Below are positions 45,767 through 53,913 of a DNA stretch of 64,000 nt, in pieces (within the stretch, counting starts at the first letter, position 1; every line of letters starts with the position of its first letter). Location of the stretch: contig CBDFNC010000001.1 of assembly GCA_965249895.1 (NCBI GenBank), positions 930,001-994,000 of the forward strand, read 5' to 3'. The translations under genes and the position numbers were made by a program. Under the pieces are notes generated by a model that was given only the letters and a program-made list of their open reading frames with translations, was not told where the DNA came from and made no database searches. Origin of the DNA: CBDFNC01 sp965249895. Its GTDB lineage: Bacteria > Pseudomonadota > Gammaproteobacteria > Enterobacterales > CBDFNC01.

Positions 45767-45772
45767 TATGAA

Positions 45773-45848
45773 GCGGTACTAGCTCAGCTGGTAGAGCGCG
45801 ACCTTGCCAAGGTCGAGGTCACGAGTTCGAGCCTCGTGTACCGCTCCA
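45773..45848 (+). tRNA. tRNA-Gly (GCC), copy 3
   Basis: Identical over 76 bases to the other copies; anticodon GCC, encoded CCA. Confidence 0.97.
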
Positions 45849-45916
45849 AATTCCTCTAAGAATTAAAACTGGAATGGCGAACAAACAGTTACTCAACTGA
45901 AAAATGAGAATGTGAA

Positions 45917-45955
45917 GCGGTACTGGTTCAGTGTGATACTGAGAGTAGCGCGACC
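45917..45955 (+). repeat. tRNA-Gly 5'-part-like repeat, unit 5
   Basis: 39-base unit with TGGTTCAG for TAGCTCAG. TATGAT links it to tRNA copy 4. Confidence 0.8.
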
Positions 45956-45961
45956 TATGAT

Positions 45962-46037
45962 GCGGTACTAGCTCAGCTGGTAGAGCGCGACCTTGCCAAG
46001 GTCGAGGTCACGAGTTCGAGCCTCGTGTACCGCTCCA
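45962..46037 (+). tRNA. tRNA-Gly (GCC), copy 4
   Basis: Identical over 76 bases to the other copies; anticodon GCC, encoded CCA. Confidence 0.97.
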
Positions 46038-46104
46038 AATTCCTCTAAGAATTAAAACTGGAATGGCGAATAACAGTGACTCAACTGAAAAATGAGAATG
46101 TGAT

Positions 46105-46143
46105 GCGGTACTGGTTCAGTGTGATACTGAGAGTAGCGCGACA
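46105..46143 (+). repeat. tRNA-Gly 5'-part-like repeat, unit 6
   Basis: Like unit 5, but the last base is A instead of C. Followed by unit 7 after ATGTAAG-type linker. Confidence 0.75.
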
Positions 46144-46149
46144 TGTAAG

Positions 46150-46188
46150 GCGGTACTAGTTCAGTGTGATACTGAGAGTAGCGCGACC
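46150..46188 (+). repeat. tRNA-Gly 5'-part-like repeat, unit 7
   Basis: Identical to units 2 and 4. TATGAA links it to tRNA copy 5. Confidence 0.8.
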
Positions 46189-46194
46189 TATGAA

Positions 46195-46270
46195 GCGGTA
46201 CTAGCTCAGCTGGTAGAGCGCGACCTTGCCAAGGTCGAGGTCACGAGTTCGAGCCTCGTGTACCGCTCCA
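46195..46270 (+). tRNA. tRNA-Gly (GCC), copy 5
   Basis: Identical over 76 bases to the other copies. The usual spacer after it is replaced by different sequence after AAATTCC, leading to the terminator. Confidence 0.97.
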
Positions 46271-46305
46271 AATTCCCCCTTATGTATGTCCCAATGAAGT
46301 ACAGA

Positions 46306-46337
46306 AAAGTGCTATGGTTTCGCCATAGGTCACTTTT
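46306..46337 (+). terminator. Terminator of the tRNA-Gly array
   Basis: AAAGTG-CTATGG pairs with CCATAG-(GT)-CACTTT over a 5-base loop, with a short T-run at its end. It begins 36 bases after the last tRNA. Confidence 0.75.
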
Positions 46338-46438
46338 ATCAAAGCATTTGTCCAAATTATCATCCTGATATCAACTAGTTTATAGCCTGCTAAATGTTGT
46401 TTTATTCCTAATTTAGCCAACGTATCCTTGGGTTATGT

Positions 46439-46591
46439 ATGTTTTGCTGGGCTGGAGGCAGGGTGCCTGATTTTGATACTGTTATTAATGCATTAGATGA
46501 GCTTGCTGAACTGGAATGTATCAAGGATCTGCTGCGTTTTTTCAGGTTAAACCTGGAGGTTACGGTGAAGGTGATGAGTTGCGTTGAGTGA
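46439..46591 (+). CDS. Possible 50-residue small protein or gene tail
   Basis: An open frame from ATG 46439 encodes an acidic helix-rich peptide (D-F-D-T-V-I-N-A-L-D-E-L-A-E-L-E, then I-K-D-L-L-R-F-F-R-L). No clear ribosome site precedes it and the region is between a terminator and a repeat element, so it may be the tail of a lost gene. Not recognised. Confidence 0.25.
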   Translation: MFCWAGGRVPDFDTVINALDELAELECIKDLLRFFRLNLEVTVKVMSCVE

Positions 46592-46653
46592 GGGTTCCTA
46601 ATATAAGAAAACTCTCCAAGATATTTCGCAGCTTGCCTTTGGGTGTAATACGA

Positions 46654-46853
46654 GGGACCGGTCAAACCTGGGTAACAGCTCACGATAGGTCGGTAGGAGC
46701 CGAACCCATCTCAGGGATGAGATGTAAAGCGCATGGATGCACGTTCGGCGAACCTTGTGGGCACAGGCTTCGCCCTTTTCACTTATAGAGAGGCATCTGC
46801 TCCACAAAGACCGCCACAATTGTTACCCTTATTCCCGTTATTTGATGGGTTCC
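46654..46853. repeat. Dispersed repeat element, copy 2 (GGGTAACA...TGTTACCC)
   Basis: A 200-base relative of 21325-21450. It shares the start (GGGACCGGTCAAACCTGGG), the inverted pair GGGTAACA (46670-46677)/TGTTACCC (46821-46828) and the end (TTTGATGGGTTCC). The centre is about 75 bases longer than in copy 1. It lies just before the truncated AlkD-like gene. Confidence 0.6.
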
Positions 46854-46870
46854 TATTACGACAGCTTATT

Positions 46871-47185
46871 ATGTCTAAGAAGCATGAAGATCGCTTATTA
46901 GCTGTGTTTGTATTAGCTTTTCAGTTTGAGAAAGCTGGCTTTTCGCTTCAGGAGTCGTTAGTCGAGTTTTACCTGAGTCATGTAAATAACTGGGATTTAG
47001 TTGATGATTCCGCACCGAAAACCCTGGGAAACTGGTTGCTCAACAAAGATCAGGCCATTTTATTTCGGCTGATCTTTCTCGACCTATATTATCCGCAGAT
47101 GCCAAGGACCTGTCTGCGCTATGCCATAGAAAAGTTTCCGGAGCCATTACGTTTGGCCTATTTGCAAGGAACAAGAGCGACCTGA
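46871..47185 (+). pseudogene. Remnant of an AlkD-like DNA alkylation repair gene
   Basis: 104 codons in frame. The first part matches the middle of AlkD-family HEAT-repeat glycosylases (H-E-D-R-L-L-A, then V-N-N-W-D-L-V-D-x-S-A-P-K-x-L-G-x-W-L-L). The last part matches their end (P-R-T-x-L-R-Y-A-I-E-K-F-P-E). The N-terminal half is absent, its place taken by the repeat element. About 60-70 residues usually found between R-L-I and P-R-T are missing in frame. It cannot be a working glycosylase. Confidence 0.65.
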
Positions 47186-47225
47186 GCCGCTCTGAGTTAC
47201 AATTGGGTTTTAGCAAGGCTGTAGC

Positions 47226-47291
47226 CGAGTTGCGGCTGAGTTGCGGCTGAGTTACAGCTGAGTTACAGTTAAGTTACAGCTGAGATTCGGC
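47226..47291. repeat. 11-base tandem repeat, six units
   Basis: Six consecutive units of consensus TGAGTTRCRGC (first unit CGAGTTGCGGC, fifth TAAGTTACAGC, last TGAGATTCGGC). The last units overlap the final codons and stop of the leftward glucokinase gene at 47274. Because 11 is not a multiple of three, gain or loss of a unit would change where that gene ends. Confidence 0.85.
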
Positions 47292-48011
47292 GAACAAGGC
47301 AGCGCCAACAATTCCGGCCTGATTGAGTGATGCCGCCGGGATCACTTCAGCATTGGTATTCAGCTGTTGCTCAAATTTTTCCAGTTTTTTACTGGCGCCA
47401 CCGCCAAGGATAAAAGTGTCTGGAGAGAATAGAAACTCGAGTCGATTCAGATATTGATTAAAACGCTTTCCCCACTTGCTCCAGCTTAGTTCCTGGTTTT
47501 TACGCGCAGCATCCGATGCATAGTGTTCGGCGACCTGGCCTTCCAACATAATATGCCCCAGTTCTGTGTTAGGCAGCAGTTGACCATTGGTGAAGACAGC
47601 TGTGCCCAAACCCGTACCTATAGTGACGAGAATAATCACACCTTGCTTATCTTTTCCCGCACCAAACTTAAATTCTGCCATGCCGGCGGCATCCGCATCG
47701 TTTACCACAAAGCAAGGCTGTTGGGTGGTTTTACCAAACAGGTCAGCGGCGTCCGTATCTATCCAGCTGTGATCAATATTGGAGGCCGTTTTCGCCACTC
47801 CATGGGATATAGTGGCTGGAAAACCACAGCCGACTGGACCTTGCCAATGAAAGAACTCCACCAGTTGTCTTAATGTATCTGCCACCGCCTTAGGAGTTGC
47901 GGGTTGAGGTGTGGGGATCCTGTGCCGTTCGGTGATAAGTTGACCTGTAGTTGTATCTACCACGGCCCCTTTAATACCGGAACCACCAATATCTACGCCT
48001 AAAATTTCCAT
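47274..48011 (-). CDS. ppgK: Polyphosphate glucokinase (ROK family)
   Basis: The 245-residue ROK kinase phosphorylates glucose with polyphosphate (and often ATP). It starts with phosphate-binding G-V-D-I-G-G-S-G-I-K-G (residues 4-14). It also has V-N-D-A-D-A-A (catalytic Asp region), T-I-G-T-G-L-G-T-A, E-L-G-H and a C-terminal L-G-G-G-A-S. The ROK zinc-binding cysteines are missing, which is typical of PPGK. It lies between the decayed AlkD gene and the Tad locus, and its last codons lie in an 11-base tandem repeat. Confidence 0.88.
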   Translation of the reverse strand: MEILGVDIGGSGIKGAVVDTTTGQLITERHRIPTPQPATPKAVADTLRQLVEFFHWQGPVGCGFPATISHGVAKTASNIDHSWIDTDAADLFGKTTQQPCFVVNDADAAGMAEFKFGAGKDKQGVIILVTIGTGLGTAVFTNGQLLPNTELGHIMLEGQVAEHYASDAARKNQELSWSKWGKRFNQYLNRLEFLFSPDTFILGGGASKKLEKFEQQLNTNAEVIPAASLNQAGIVGAALFAESQL

Positions 48012-48166
48012 GCAAAGAGCCTGCTTATATTGGGTTAATAGCGCATAGCATGCCTATTCACTCTACCTTTGACAAGGCGCTCCTTTGCCCCTCTGTGATC
48101 TAAGTAGTTATAATTTTTAACAACATAGCCACACGGTCGGGGTTAACTTCGAATCAATTAAATGAA

Positions 48167-49246
48167 CTATTCCCTCATTGGCTTAAACAAGTCAGCTTCA
48201 AGCTGCCTCTGGTATGACGGGATAATTTGCCTGGTCAAAGCAACCGAGGATTGTGCCAGAGATTCCCGTTTTGCCCTTAGCAAATTGGAGTGTGCTTTTT
48301 CATAGTAGGCCGGGTTGAGATCGATGGCTTTTTGACTGTAGAAAACTGCTTCTTCCAGTGATCCATCGAGCAGAGCAAAGTAACCCAGGTTATTGTAGGC
48401 TTCTGCGGGATCTAAATAATTCATAAAGGCGTTGGCAGCAGCGTCAAAGTGCCCCATTCGAATATAAATTAGCCCGAGATTTCCCCAAGATTTTTGGTTT
48501 TGGGGGCTAAGGTCTAAGGCTTTTTTAGTGGCTTGTTCGGCTTTCTCCAGTTGACCGTCGAGGTAATAGGAATAACCCAGATTGATATAACTGGCCGGGA
48601 TCTTGTTATTAATGGTAATAACTTTATGGTAAAGCTGTTGGGCCTGGTTATTTTGTCCTTTTAGGTCCCAGATGATCGCCTGTGCCAGATAGGCTTTCAG
48701 AGGGGATCTGCCGTCAAGCCGTAAACCCGGGGAAGTTATTTGCTGGTGGGGACCCATTAGTCTGTCCTGATCCATCCCTATCACCTTATCCAGGTAGCGC
48801 TTGGCTTTATCCAGGTGACTGTTTTTAGTGAGTAATACCGCAGTAGCCGACAGTGAAGGTGAGTGCTCCGGCTGCTGTTGCAACGCATATTGATAAGACT
48901 GTAGCGCCAGAGAAGTATTGCCCTTTTGGGTATGCAGGTAGCCAATTTTATAGAATAGCTGAGCTTTATTTTCTCCATCGGGGAAAGAGGTTGCCCGCAA
49001 GTATTGATAAATGGCTAAGTCCAGGTTTCCTTCCCGGTACGCGTTATCACCCCTTAGCTGAGCTTGTTGCTCGCTTTCCGGAGGGATATTGGCGGTGAGG
49101 GAAAGCATAGGTTTACCATTGTATAACTCATGGGAAAATGGATTGGGGGACTTTTGCTCCGCTGTGAACAAACTGCAGCCTGTGCTCAGCACACTGACAG
49201 TCAAGCTTATAGAGATAAGTAGTGGCTTGAAAAGCAACGGTTTCAT
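48167..49246 (-). CDS. tadD: TPR lipoprotein of the Tad pilus locus (TadD-like)
   Basis: A 359-residue lipoprotein: lipobox S-T-G-C (Cys24), then seven or so tetratricopeptide repeats (about residues 60-330), for example S-Y-I-N-L-G-Y-S-Y-Y-L-D-G and S-W-G-N-L-G-L-I-Y-I-R-M-G. In Tad systems TadD is an outer-membrane lipoprotein needed for pilus assembly, like PilF for type IV secretins. It is the last gene of the locus, 91 bases after tadC. It is longer than Aggregatibacter TadD. Confidence 0.82.
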   Translation of the reverse strand: MKPLLFKPLLISISLTVSVLSTGCSLFTAEQKSPNPFSHELYNGKPMLSLTANIPPESEQQAQLRGDNAYREGNLDLAIYQYLRATSFPDGENKAQLFYKIGYLHTQKGNTSLALQSYQYALQQQPEHSPSLSATAVLLTKNSHLDKAKRYLDKVIGMDQDRLMGPHQQITSPGLRLDGRSPLKAYLAQAIIWDLKGQNNQAQQLYHKVITINNKIPASYINLGYSYYLDGQLEKAEQATKKALDLSPQNQKSWGNLGLIYIRMGHFDAAANAFMNYLDPAEAYNNLGYFALLDGSLEEAVFYSQKAIDLNPAYYEKAHSNLLRAKRESLAQSSVALTRQIIPSYQRQLEADLFKPMRE

Positions 49247-49337
49247 AGTTTTCTCCCTGTTATTATTTCGAATATTCCGTTAGTTATCATATTCTCAGGT
49301 TCCGTTTTCACGGATGAGGTGTTAGTGACCTGTGCTG

Positions 49338-50294
49338 TTATCTGTTAAATGCCTCCAACACTGCAATAATGGCCGGGCCGATGGCGACCACGAAGAAGGC
49401 TGGCCACATAAACAACACCAAGGGGAAAATCATCTTAGTACTTATTTTTGCGGCCTTTTCTTCTGCATTTTGCATTCGCTTGTCTCTGAACTCGTCTGAA
49501 TATTCTCTTAAGGTATCCGCAATGCTGGATCCCAGACGCAAGGACTGGCTCAAAATACTGGCTAGGCCGCGAATATCTTCCAGTCCGGTTCTGTCCACCA
49601 TCTCCTGTAACGCTGTGCCGGGGGAAATTCCGGTGCGGATCTTGGTGACCACCAGTCCCAGCTCTTCGGCGAGATCCGGGTAACTGAAAGTGAGCTCATC
49701 GGTTACTCGTTTGAGGGCTGCCATTAGTCCCAGTCCTGCTTCAACGCAGACCACGAGTAAATCCAGGGCGTCGGGAAAACCCTTACGCAATTCCCGTAAG
49801 CGCTTTTCGCCCAAATAGGAAAGAATAAAATTGGGTAGCAGAAAGAAAAATGCGGTGATAAGCAGGCAATAGCTCATTAGTTTATTAGTCGAGATATCGG
49901 GGACCAGTTTTAGCGCGAGAAAAGACAGCATAAGTGCGCTGAGAGTCGATACGATCTTTAAGGTATAAAAGATAACTATGGCTCTGCTCGAGCCAAAACC
50001 CGCTTGCATTAACCGTTGGGTGACAGCATGTCTTTCTTTCTTGTCAGAAGGTGTTACGTAAGATGATAAGGCCTCTAAGGTGTCATCTAGCTTGTCTTCT
50101 TTTTCTGATGCCTTGGGCGCCAGGCCAGATATGGTCAAAAGTTTACTCTTGATGGGGTCCTTCAGGTTAAAAAATAATATAGCTAAGGCGAGCCCCAGGG
50201 AGATCACACTAGCGCTGATAATAATCACGAATACTATGCCGGCCAGCTGAGGGTCGTTCAAAAAATTCGTCAGTAGTCTAATTAGCGTTTCCAT
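49338..50294 (-). CDS. tadC: Tad pilus inner-membrane platform protein TadC
   Basis: 318 residues of the GspF/TadC family. A first helix is at about 18-42, followed by cytoplasmic regions with the family motif F-P-D-A-L-D-L-L-V-V-C-V-E-A-G-L-G (about 170-186). Further helices are at about 105-155, and one is at the C terminus (M-I-F-P-L-V-L-F-M-W-P-A-F-F-V-V-A-I-G-P). With TadB it forms the platform on which TadA acts. It is 2 bases from tadB. Confidence 0.93.
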   Translation of the reverse strand: METLIRLLTNFLNDPQLAGIVFVIIISASVISLGLALAILFFNLKDPIKSKLLTISGLAPKASEKEDKLDDTLEALSSYVTPSDKKERHAVTQRLMQAGFGSSRAIVIFYTLKIVSTLSALMLSFLALKLVPDISTNKLMSYCLLITAFFFLLPNFILSYLGEKRLRELRKGFPDALDLLVVCVEAGLGLMAALKRVTDELTFSYPDLAEELGLVVTKIRTGISPGTALQEMVDRTGLEDIRGLASILSQSLRLGSSIADTLREYSDEFRDKRMQNAEEKAAKISTKMIFPLVLFMWPAFFVVAIGPAIIAVLEAFNR

Positions 50295-50296
50295 CG

Positions 50297-51289
50297 CTAT
50301 ACCTCAATTCTGAGCAACTGCTTGATCCAGAACAGGCCGATCAGCATGCCGCCTATGGCCATCCAGATTAAATTGATACCCCTGGGGCTGGTGAGTAAGG
50401 GTTCCAGGTAATCCGGATTGGTCACATAGAGCAGTAGAAACAACGCCAGGGGGACCATGGCCAGTACCCAGGCGGACATTCTCCCTTCCGCGGATAAAGT
50501 CCGTATTTTTCGGTTAAAGCGAAATCGGTTACGTATGATAGTGCTCAATTTTTCCAGGTTTTCCGCCATGTTACCGCCGGTTTCTTTTTGGATAAGCACC
50601 GCACTGGCAAAGGCCAGCATGGAGACACTGGGGTTTCTGCGCACTAAATCCATTAACGCGTCCCGCATGTCTGCGCCATAACTGATCTCGGCAAACGTCA
50701 GGCTAAATTCGGCGGCGATGGGATCGTGCATTTCTTCCGAAATGCTTTTCAGGGAGGTGGAAAAGGGGTGACCTACCAGTAAACTGCGCTTAATGATATC
50801 CATGGCTTCAGGCAGTTGCTCTTCAAACGCGGCTAATCGCTTAGCATAGCGTTGGTTTAGATAGAAACGGGTTAATAATAAGGTGAGGGGGAGACTCCCC
50901 AGACAGTAAATCAGATTAGCGGTACTGAAGTAGATCAGTGCGGCAAACAAAGTGATAAGGGAAACGACTATGCTAATAAATTGGTAGCTCTTGAGCTTGA
51001 TATCTGCCTGTTGGAGGTCTTGTCTTAGTCTGGACAGCCACTTTACCCCTTCCAGCTTGCGCTCCTGGGGAGACAGGGATTGCAGATACTTTTCCTGTAT
51101 CTGCTGCTTGTGGTTGCTGCTGTGTTCCTTGGCTAACTCCGCCAGTCTTTTTTTCAGCAGTTTCTGGTGGTGAGCCTGTCGCCCGGTAATAGGTGTCATT
51201 ACGGCCTGACTAATTAAAACCACGGCGACGAATAGAAGTACAAGAAAATACAGAAGATTCTGATCCATCATAGATCTCCCAGTAACCAA
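50297..51289 (-). CDS. tadB: Tad pilus inner-membrane platform protein TadB
   Basis: 330 residues. N-terminal helix (about 10-28), a charged cytoplasmic stretch, helices at about 105-140, and the GspF-type domain (F-E-E-Q-L-P-E-A-M-D-I-I-K-R-S-L-L-V-G-H-P-F). The C-terminal pair of helices lies around M-S-A-W-V-L-A-M-V-P-L-A-L-F-L-L. It is the paralogue and partner of TadC. Spacing to tadC (2 bases) indicates translational coupling; tadA ends 58 bases upstream. Confidence 0.93.
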   Translation of the reverse strand: MVTGRSMMDQNLLYFLVLLFVAVVLISQAVMTPITGRQAHHQKLLKKRLAELAKEHSSNHKQQIQEKYLQSLSPQERKLEGVKWLSRLRQDLQQADIKLKSYQFISIVVSLITLFAALIYFSTANLIYCLGSLPLTLLLTRFYLNQRYAKRLAAFEEQLPEAMDIIKRSLLVGHPFSTSLKSISEEMHDPIAAEFSLTFAEISYGADMRDALMDLVRRNPSVSMLAFASAVLIQKETGGNMAENLEKLSTIIRNRFRFNRKIRTLSAEGRMSAWVLAMVPLALFLLLYVTNPDYLEPLLTSPRGINLIWMAIGGMLIGLFWIKQLLRIEV

Positions 51290-51347
51290 TAAAAAACGGA
51301 TTAAACCTAGCTGGTCAGCCTAATCCACTCGAACTTTAGGTGCCCAC

Positions 51348-52682
51348 CTACTCAAATGATGGGTTAAACATGCTCATAGGTAACTCGATACCCTTAAACC
51401 GGAAGGCCTCCAAAAAGGTGGGCACAATACCAGTGGCAGCATAGTCACCGATAACCGCCCCGTCTTTATCCACGCCGCGGCGCTGGAAGTGAAACAGCTC
51501 TGACATGGTGATCACGTCTCCCTCCATCCCGTTTATTTCCTGGATACTTACCACACGGCGGCAACCGTCTTCATGGCGTTGTAACTGGATCACAATATGG
51601 ATAGCCGACGCCGTTTGTGCACGGATATTTTTCACAGGCATATTCCAGCCCGCCATGGCGAACATGTTTTCGATACGACTTAATGCGTCTCTTGGCGTGT
51701 TAGCATGGATGGTGGTCAGGGAGCCGTCATGGCCGGTATTCATCGCCGCCAGCATATCAACAGCTTCCACTCCCCTGACTTCCCCGACCACAATACGATC
51801 CGGCCGCATCCTCAGGCAGTTGATCACTAGGTGACGTTGGGTGATTTCCCCTTTTCCTTCGATATTGGCGGGGCGAGTCTCCAGGCGCACGACATGGGGC
51901 TGCTGCAGTTGCAATTCGGCCGAGTCTTCTATGGTGATAATTCGTTCGTAGGACGGGATATAGCCGGAGAGGATATTTAACGTAGTGGTTTTTCCTGAGC
52001 CGGTTCCTCCCGAAATCAACACGTTAAGCTTGCCCCGTACCACAGCTTCGAGGAAGCGGGCCATATTTTTATCCAGGGTTTTAATATCCACCAGGTCTTG
52101 CATGGCAAGGCGCTCGGCTGAAAAGCGTCGTATGGATAGCGCCGGACCATCTAAGGCTAACGGGGGGATCACGGCATTTACCCGAGATCCATCCTTTAGC
52201 CTAGCGTCCACCATAGGGCTGGATTCGTCGATGCGGCGTCCGACCTGAGCGACAATGCGATCGATAATGTTAGCCAGGTGGGCGTTATCATGAAAGTTAG
52301 CCGCTACCGATTCCAGCTTACCGCTACGCTCCACATACACCTTGTCATATCCATTGATCAATATGTCGGAAATTTGCTGGTCAGCCAATAACGGCTCCAG
52401 CGGCCCCAGTCCCAATACCTCATCTTCAATCTGCTTGATCAGGGTGGATCTTAACTTGGAAGGGATAGGTAGCTGAAGCTGGCTGATCAGCTCCAGGGTA
52501 ACTTCCTGAATTTGATATTTGGCTTGCTCCGGCGTTAGTGAATCCAGTAGGGACAGATCCAGGGTTTTTAGCAACCTGTCATAGAGTTGTTTTTTTATGG
52601 CCGAGGTTTTTGCCTGACTGTCTCCCGAGATAACCTCGGGATCCAGATTGTTCTGCTGATCATTTCTGTCTTCGAGTAGCAT
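51348..52682 (-). CDS. tadA: Tad pilus assembly ATPase TadA/CpaF
   Basis: The 444-residue secretion ATPase powers Flp pilus extension and, in Caulobacter, retraction. Walker A G-G-T-G-S-G-K-T at 225-232, Walker B around R-P-D-R-I-V-V-G-E-V-R-G, and the His box T-G-H-D-G-S-L-T-T-I-H-A-N. Its N terminus (about 1-90) is the usual helical adaptor. It starts 2 bases after the tadZ stop, so they are coupled. Confidence 0.96.
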   Translation of the reverse strand: MLLEDRNDQQNNLDPEVISGDSQAKTSAIKKQLYDRLLKTLDLSLLDSLTPEQAKYQIQEVTLELISQLQLPIPSKLRSTLIKQIEDEVLGLGPLEPLLADQQISDILINGYDKVYVERSGKLESVAANFHDNAHLANIIDRIVAQVGRRIDESSPMVDARLKDGSRVNAVIPPLALDGPALSIRRFSAERLAMQDLVDIKTLDKNMARFLEAVVRGKLNVLISGGTGSGKTTTLNILSGYIPSYERIITIEDSAELQLQQPHVVRLETRPANIEGKGEITQRHLVINCLRMRPDRIVVGEVRGVEAVDMLAAMNTGHDGSLTTIHANTPRDALSRIENMFAMAGWNMPVKNIRAQTASAIHIVIQLQRHEDGCRRVVSIQEINGMEGDVITMSELFHFQRRGVDKDGAVIGDYAATGIVPTFLEAFRFKGIELPMSMFNPSFE

Positions 52683-52684
52683 AA

Positions 52685-53905
52685 CTATCGTCCTCTTCTA
52701 AACCAGGAAAACCAGCCTGTTGCTTTGACTATTTCCGGTTCCTCAATTTGGTTAGTGATATCAATTAAGGTGCGAGTCAGTGGCTTTCTAGGCGCCAGCT
52801 CATACATAGCCAGGCCCAGATTGGTGGCTTCAGAAGCCAATTTAAAGTCATTGGGAACTGAGATGATATCCTGCTGATTAAGGGTCTTTTCCACCGCTTT
52901 TCGATTGATGTCCCCCCTGGGGTGATAACGGTTTATGACGGTTACCACCTGAGTTTTATTTAGCCCCAGCTTCAGTTCGAAACCGGAAAGCATTCTGGCT
53001 GCGTCCCGTAAACAGGTGACGCTTTGTTGTACCACCATATAAATGGTGGTGGCATCATGAAGTACGCTCTGGCACCAGGGCTCAGGCCCACGCGACATAT
53101 CGACGACAATATGGTCATATTTAGTCCTAAGCTTCTTTAGTAATTCACGAAATGGAATTGCAGAGCTTTCGTTACTGATACTGGATTGAGTTTCATGTGG
53201 GCTAGGCAAGATATCCAAGCCGGATTTATGTTTACTGACAATGCCTTCCAGGGCTGCCTCGTCAAGTTCATGGATCATTTTCAAGGCCTGAGCGAGGGAG
53301 TATTTGGGGGTGATTCCCAGGTAATAGGAGACACAGCCAAACTGTTGATCCAAATCCAAAAGCAAGGTGTTTTTGTTATGCTGGCTGGCCAGCAGGTAAC
53401 CCGTATTACTGGCCAGTAATGAGGCCCCCATTCCGCCTTTCGAATTGACAAAGACGGTGACCGGGCAATAGTCGGTGTGCTGGTTTCTTTGTTTTGCCAC
53501 CTCTTTCAGGTTTTGCTCCAGCTCCAGTGGGTTTAATGGCAAGGTAATAAAGTCTTTTGCGTTTATTTTAAACGCTTGGCGCATGGCCTGGCTGTCATCT
53601 GGCAAGCCAAATACCAGGATGTGAGCCTGATTTAACCAGGGCATATTACTGAGTTTGGTCACGGTTTCCAGCCAGCACTGGCCGGATTCCAGTAGCAGCA
53701 CATCGGGTATATTGGACAGGTCAGAGGAAATTTTATCCAGCTCTGCACCGTGGTATTTAGCTAGTTTCAGGTTGCTGTAACTTCGGCACAGGGCGCTAAG
53801 CTCCTGTTCTAATTCCAGACTAGTATTGAGCATCCAGCAGTTGAGTTCCGTCTCCAGATGAATCTGGCTGGGATGGATATCCATTGGTCCAAGATAGTCT
53901 CCCAT
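52685..53905 (-). CDS. tadZ: Tad pilus localisation protein TadZ/CpaE (ParA/MinD-like)
   Basis: 406 residues. The N-terminal about 140 residues form an atypical receiver domain without an evident phospho-acceptor. The C-terminal ParA/MinD ATPase domain carries the deviant P-loop F-V-N-S-K-G-G-M-G-A-S (156-162 for KGGMGAS) and D-L-D-Q-Q-F-G. TadZ sets the cell position of the secretion system. It ends 2 bases before tadA and starts 8 bases after the tadF-like gene. Confidence 0.92.
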   Translation of the reverse strand: MGDYLGPMDIHPSQIHLETELNCWMLNTSLELEQELSALCRSYSNLKLAKYHGAELDKISSDLSNIPDVLLLESGQCWLETVTKLSNMPWLNQAHILVFGLPDDSQAMRQAFKINAKDFITLPLNPLELEQNLKEVAKQRNQHTDYCPVTVFVNSKGGMGASLLASNTGYLLASQHNKNTLLLDLDQQFGCVSYYLGITPKYSLAQALKMIHELDEAALEGIVSKHKSGLDILPSPHETQSSISNESSAIPFRELLKKLRTKYDHIVVDMSRGPEPWCQSVLHDATTIYMVVQQSVTCLRDAARMLSGFELKLGLNKTQVVTVINRYHPRGDINRKAVEKTLNQQDIISVPNDFKLASEATNLGLAMYELAPRKPLTRTLIDITNQIEEPEIVKATGWFSWFRRGR

Positions 53906-53913
53906 AGCGGCTC

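Noticed and set aside
45240..46270. CRISPR array from the regularly spaced repeats
   Set aside because: The repeats are tRNA-Gly genes and their 5'-part copies; spacers are themselves repeated and no cas genes are present.
46408..46683. 91-codon minus-strand frame after the tRNA array
   Set aside because: Low-complexity serine-rich translation running through the repeat element; the opposite strand has a more protein-like short frame.
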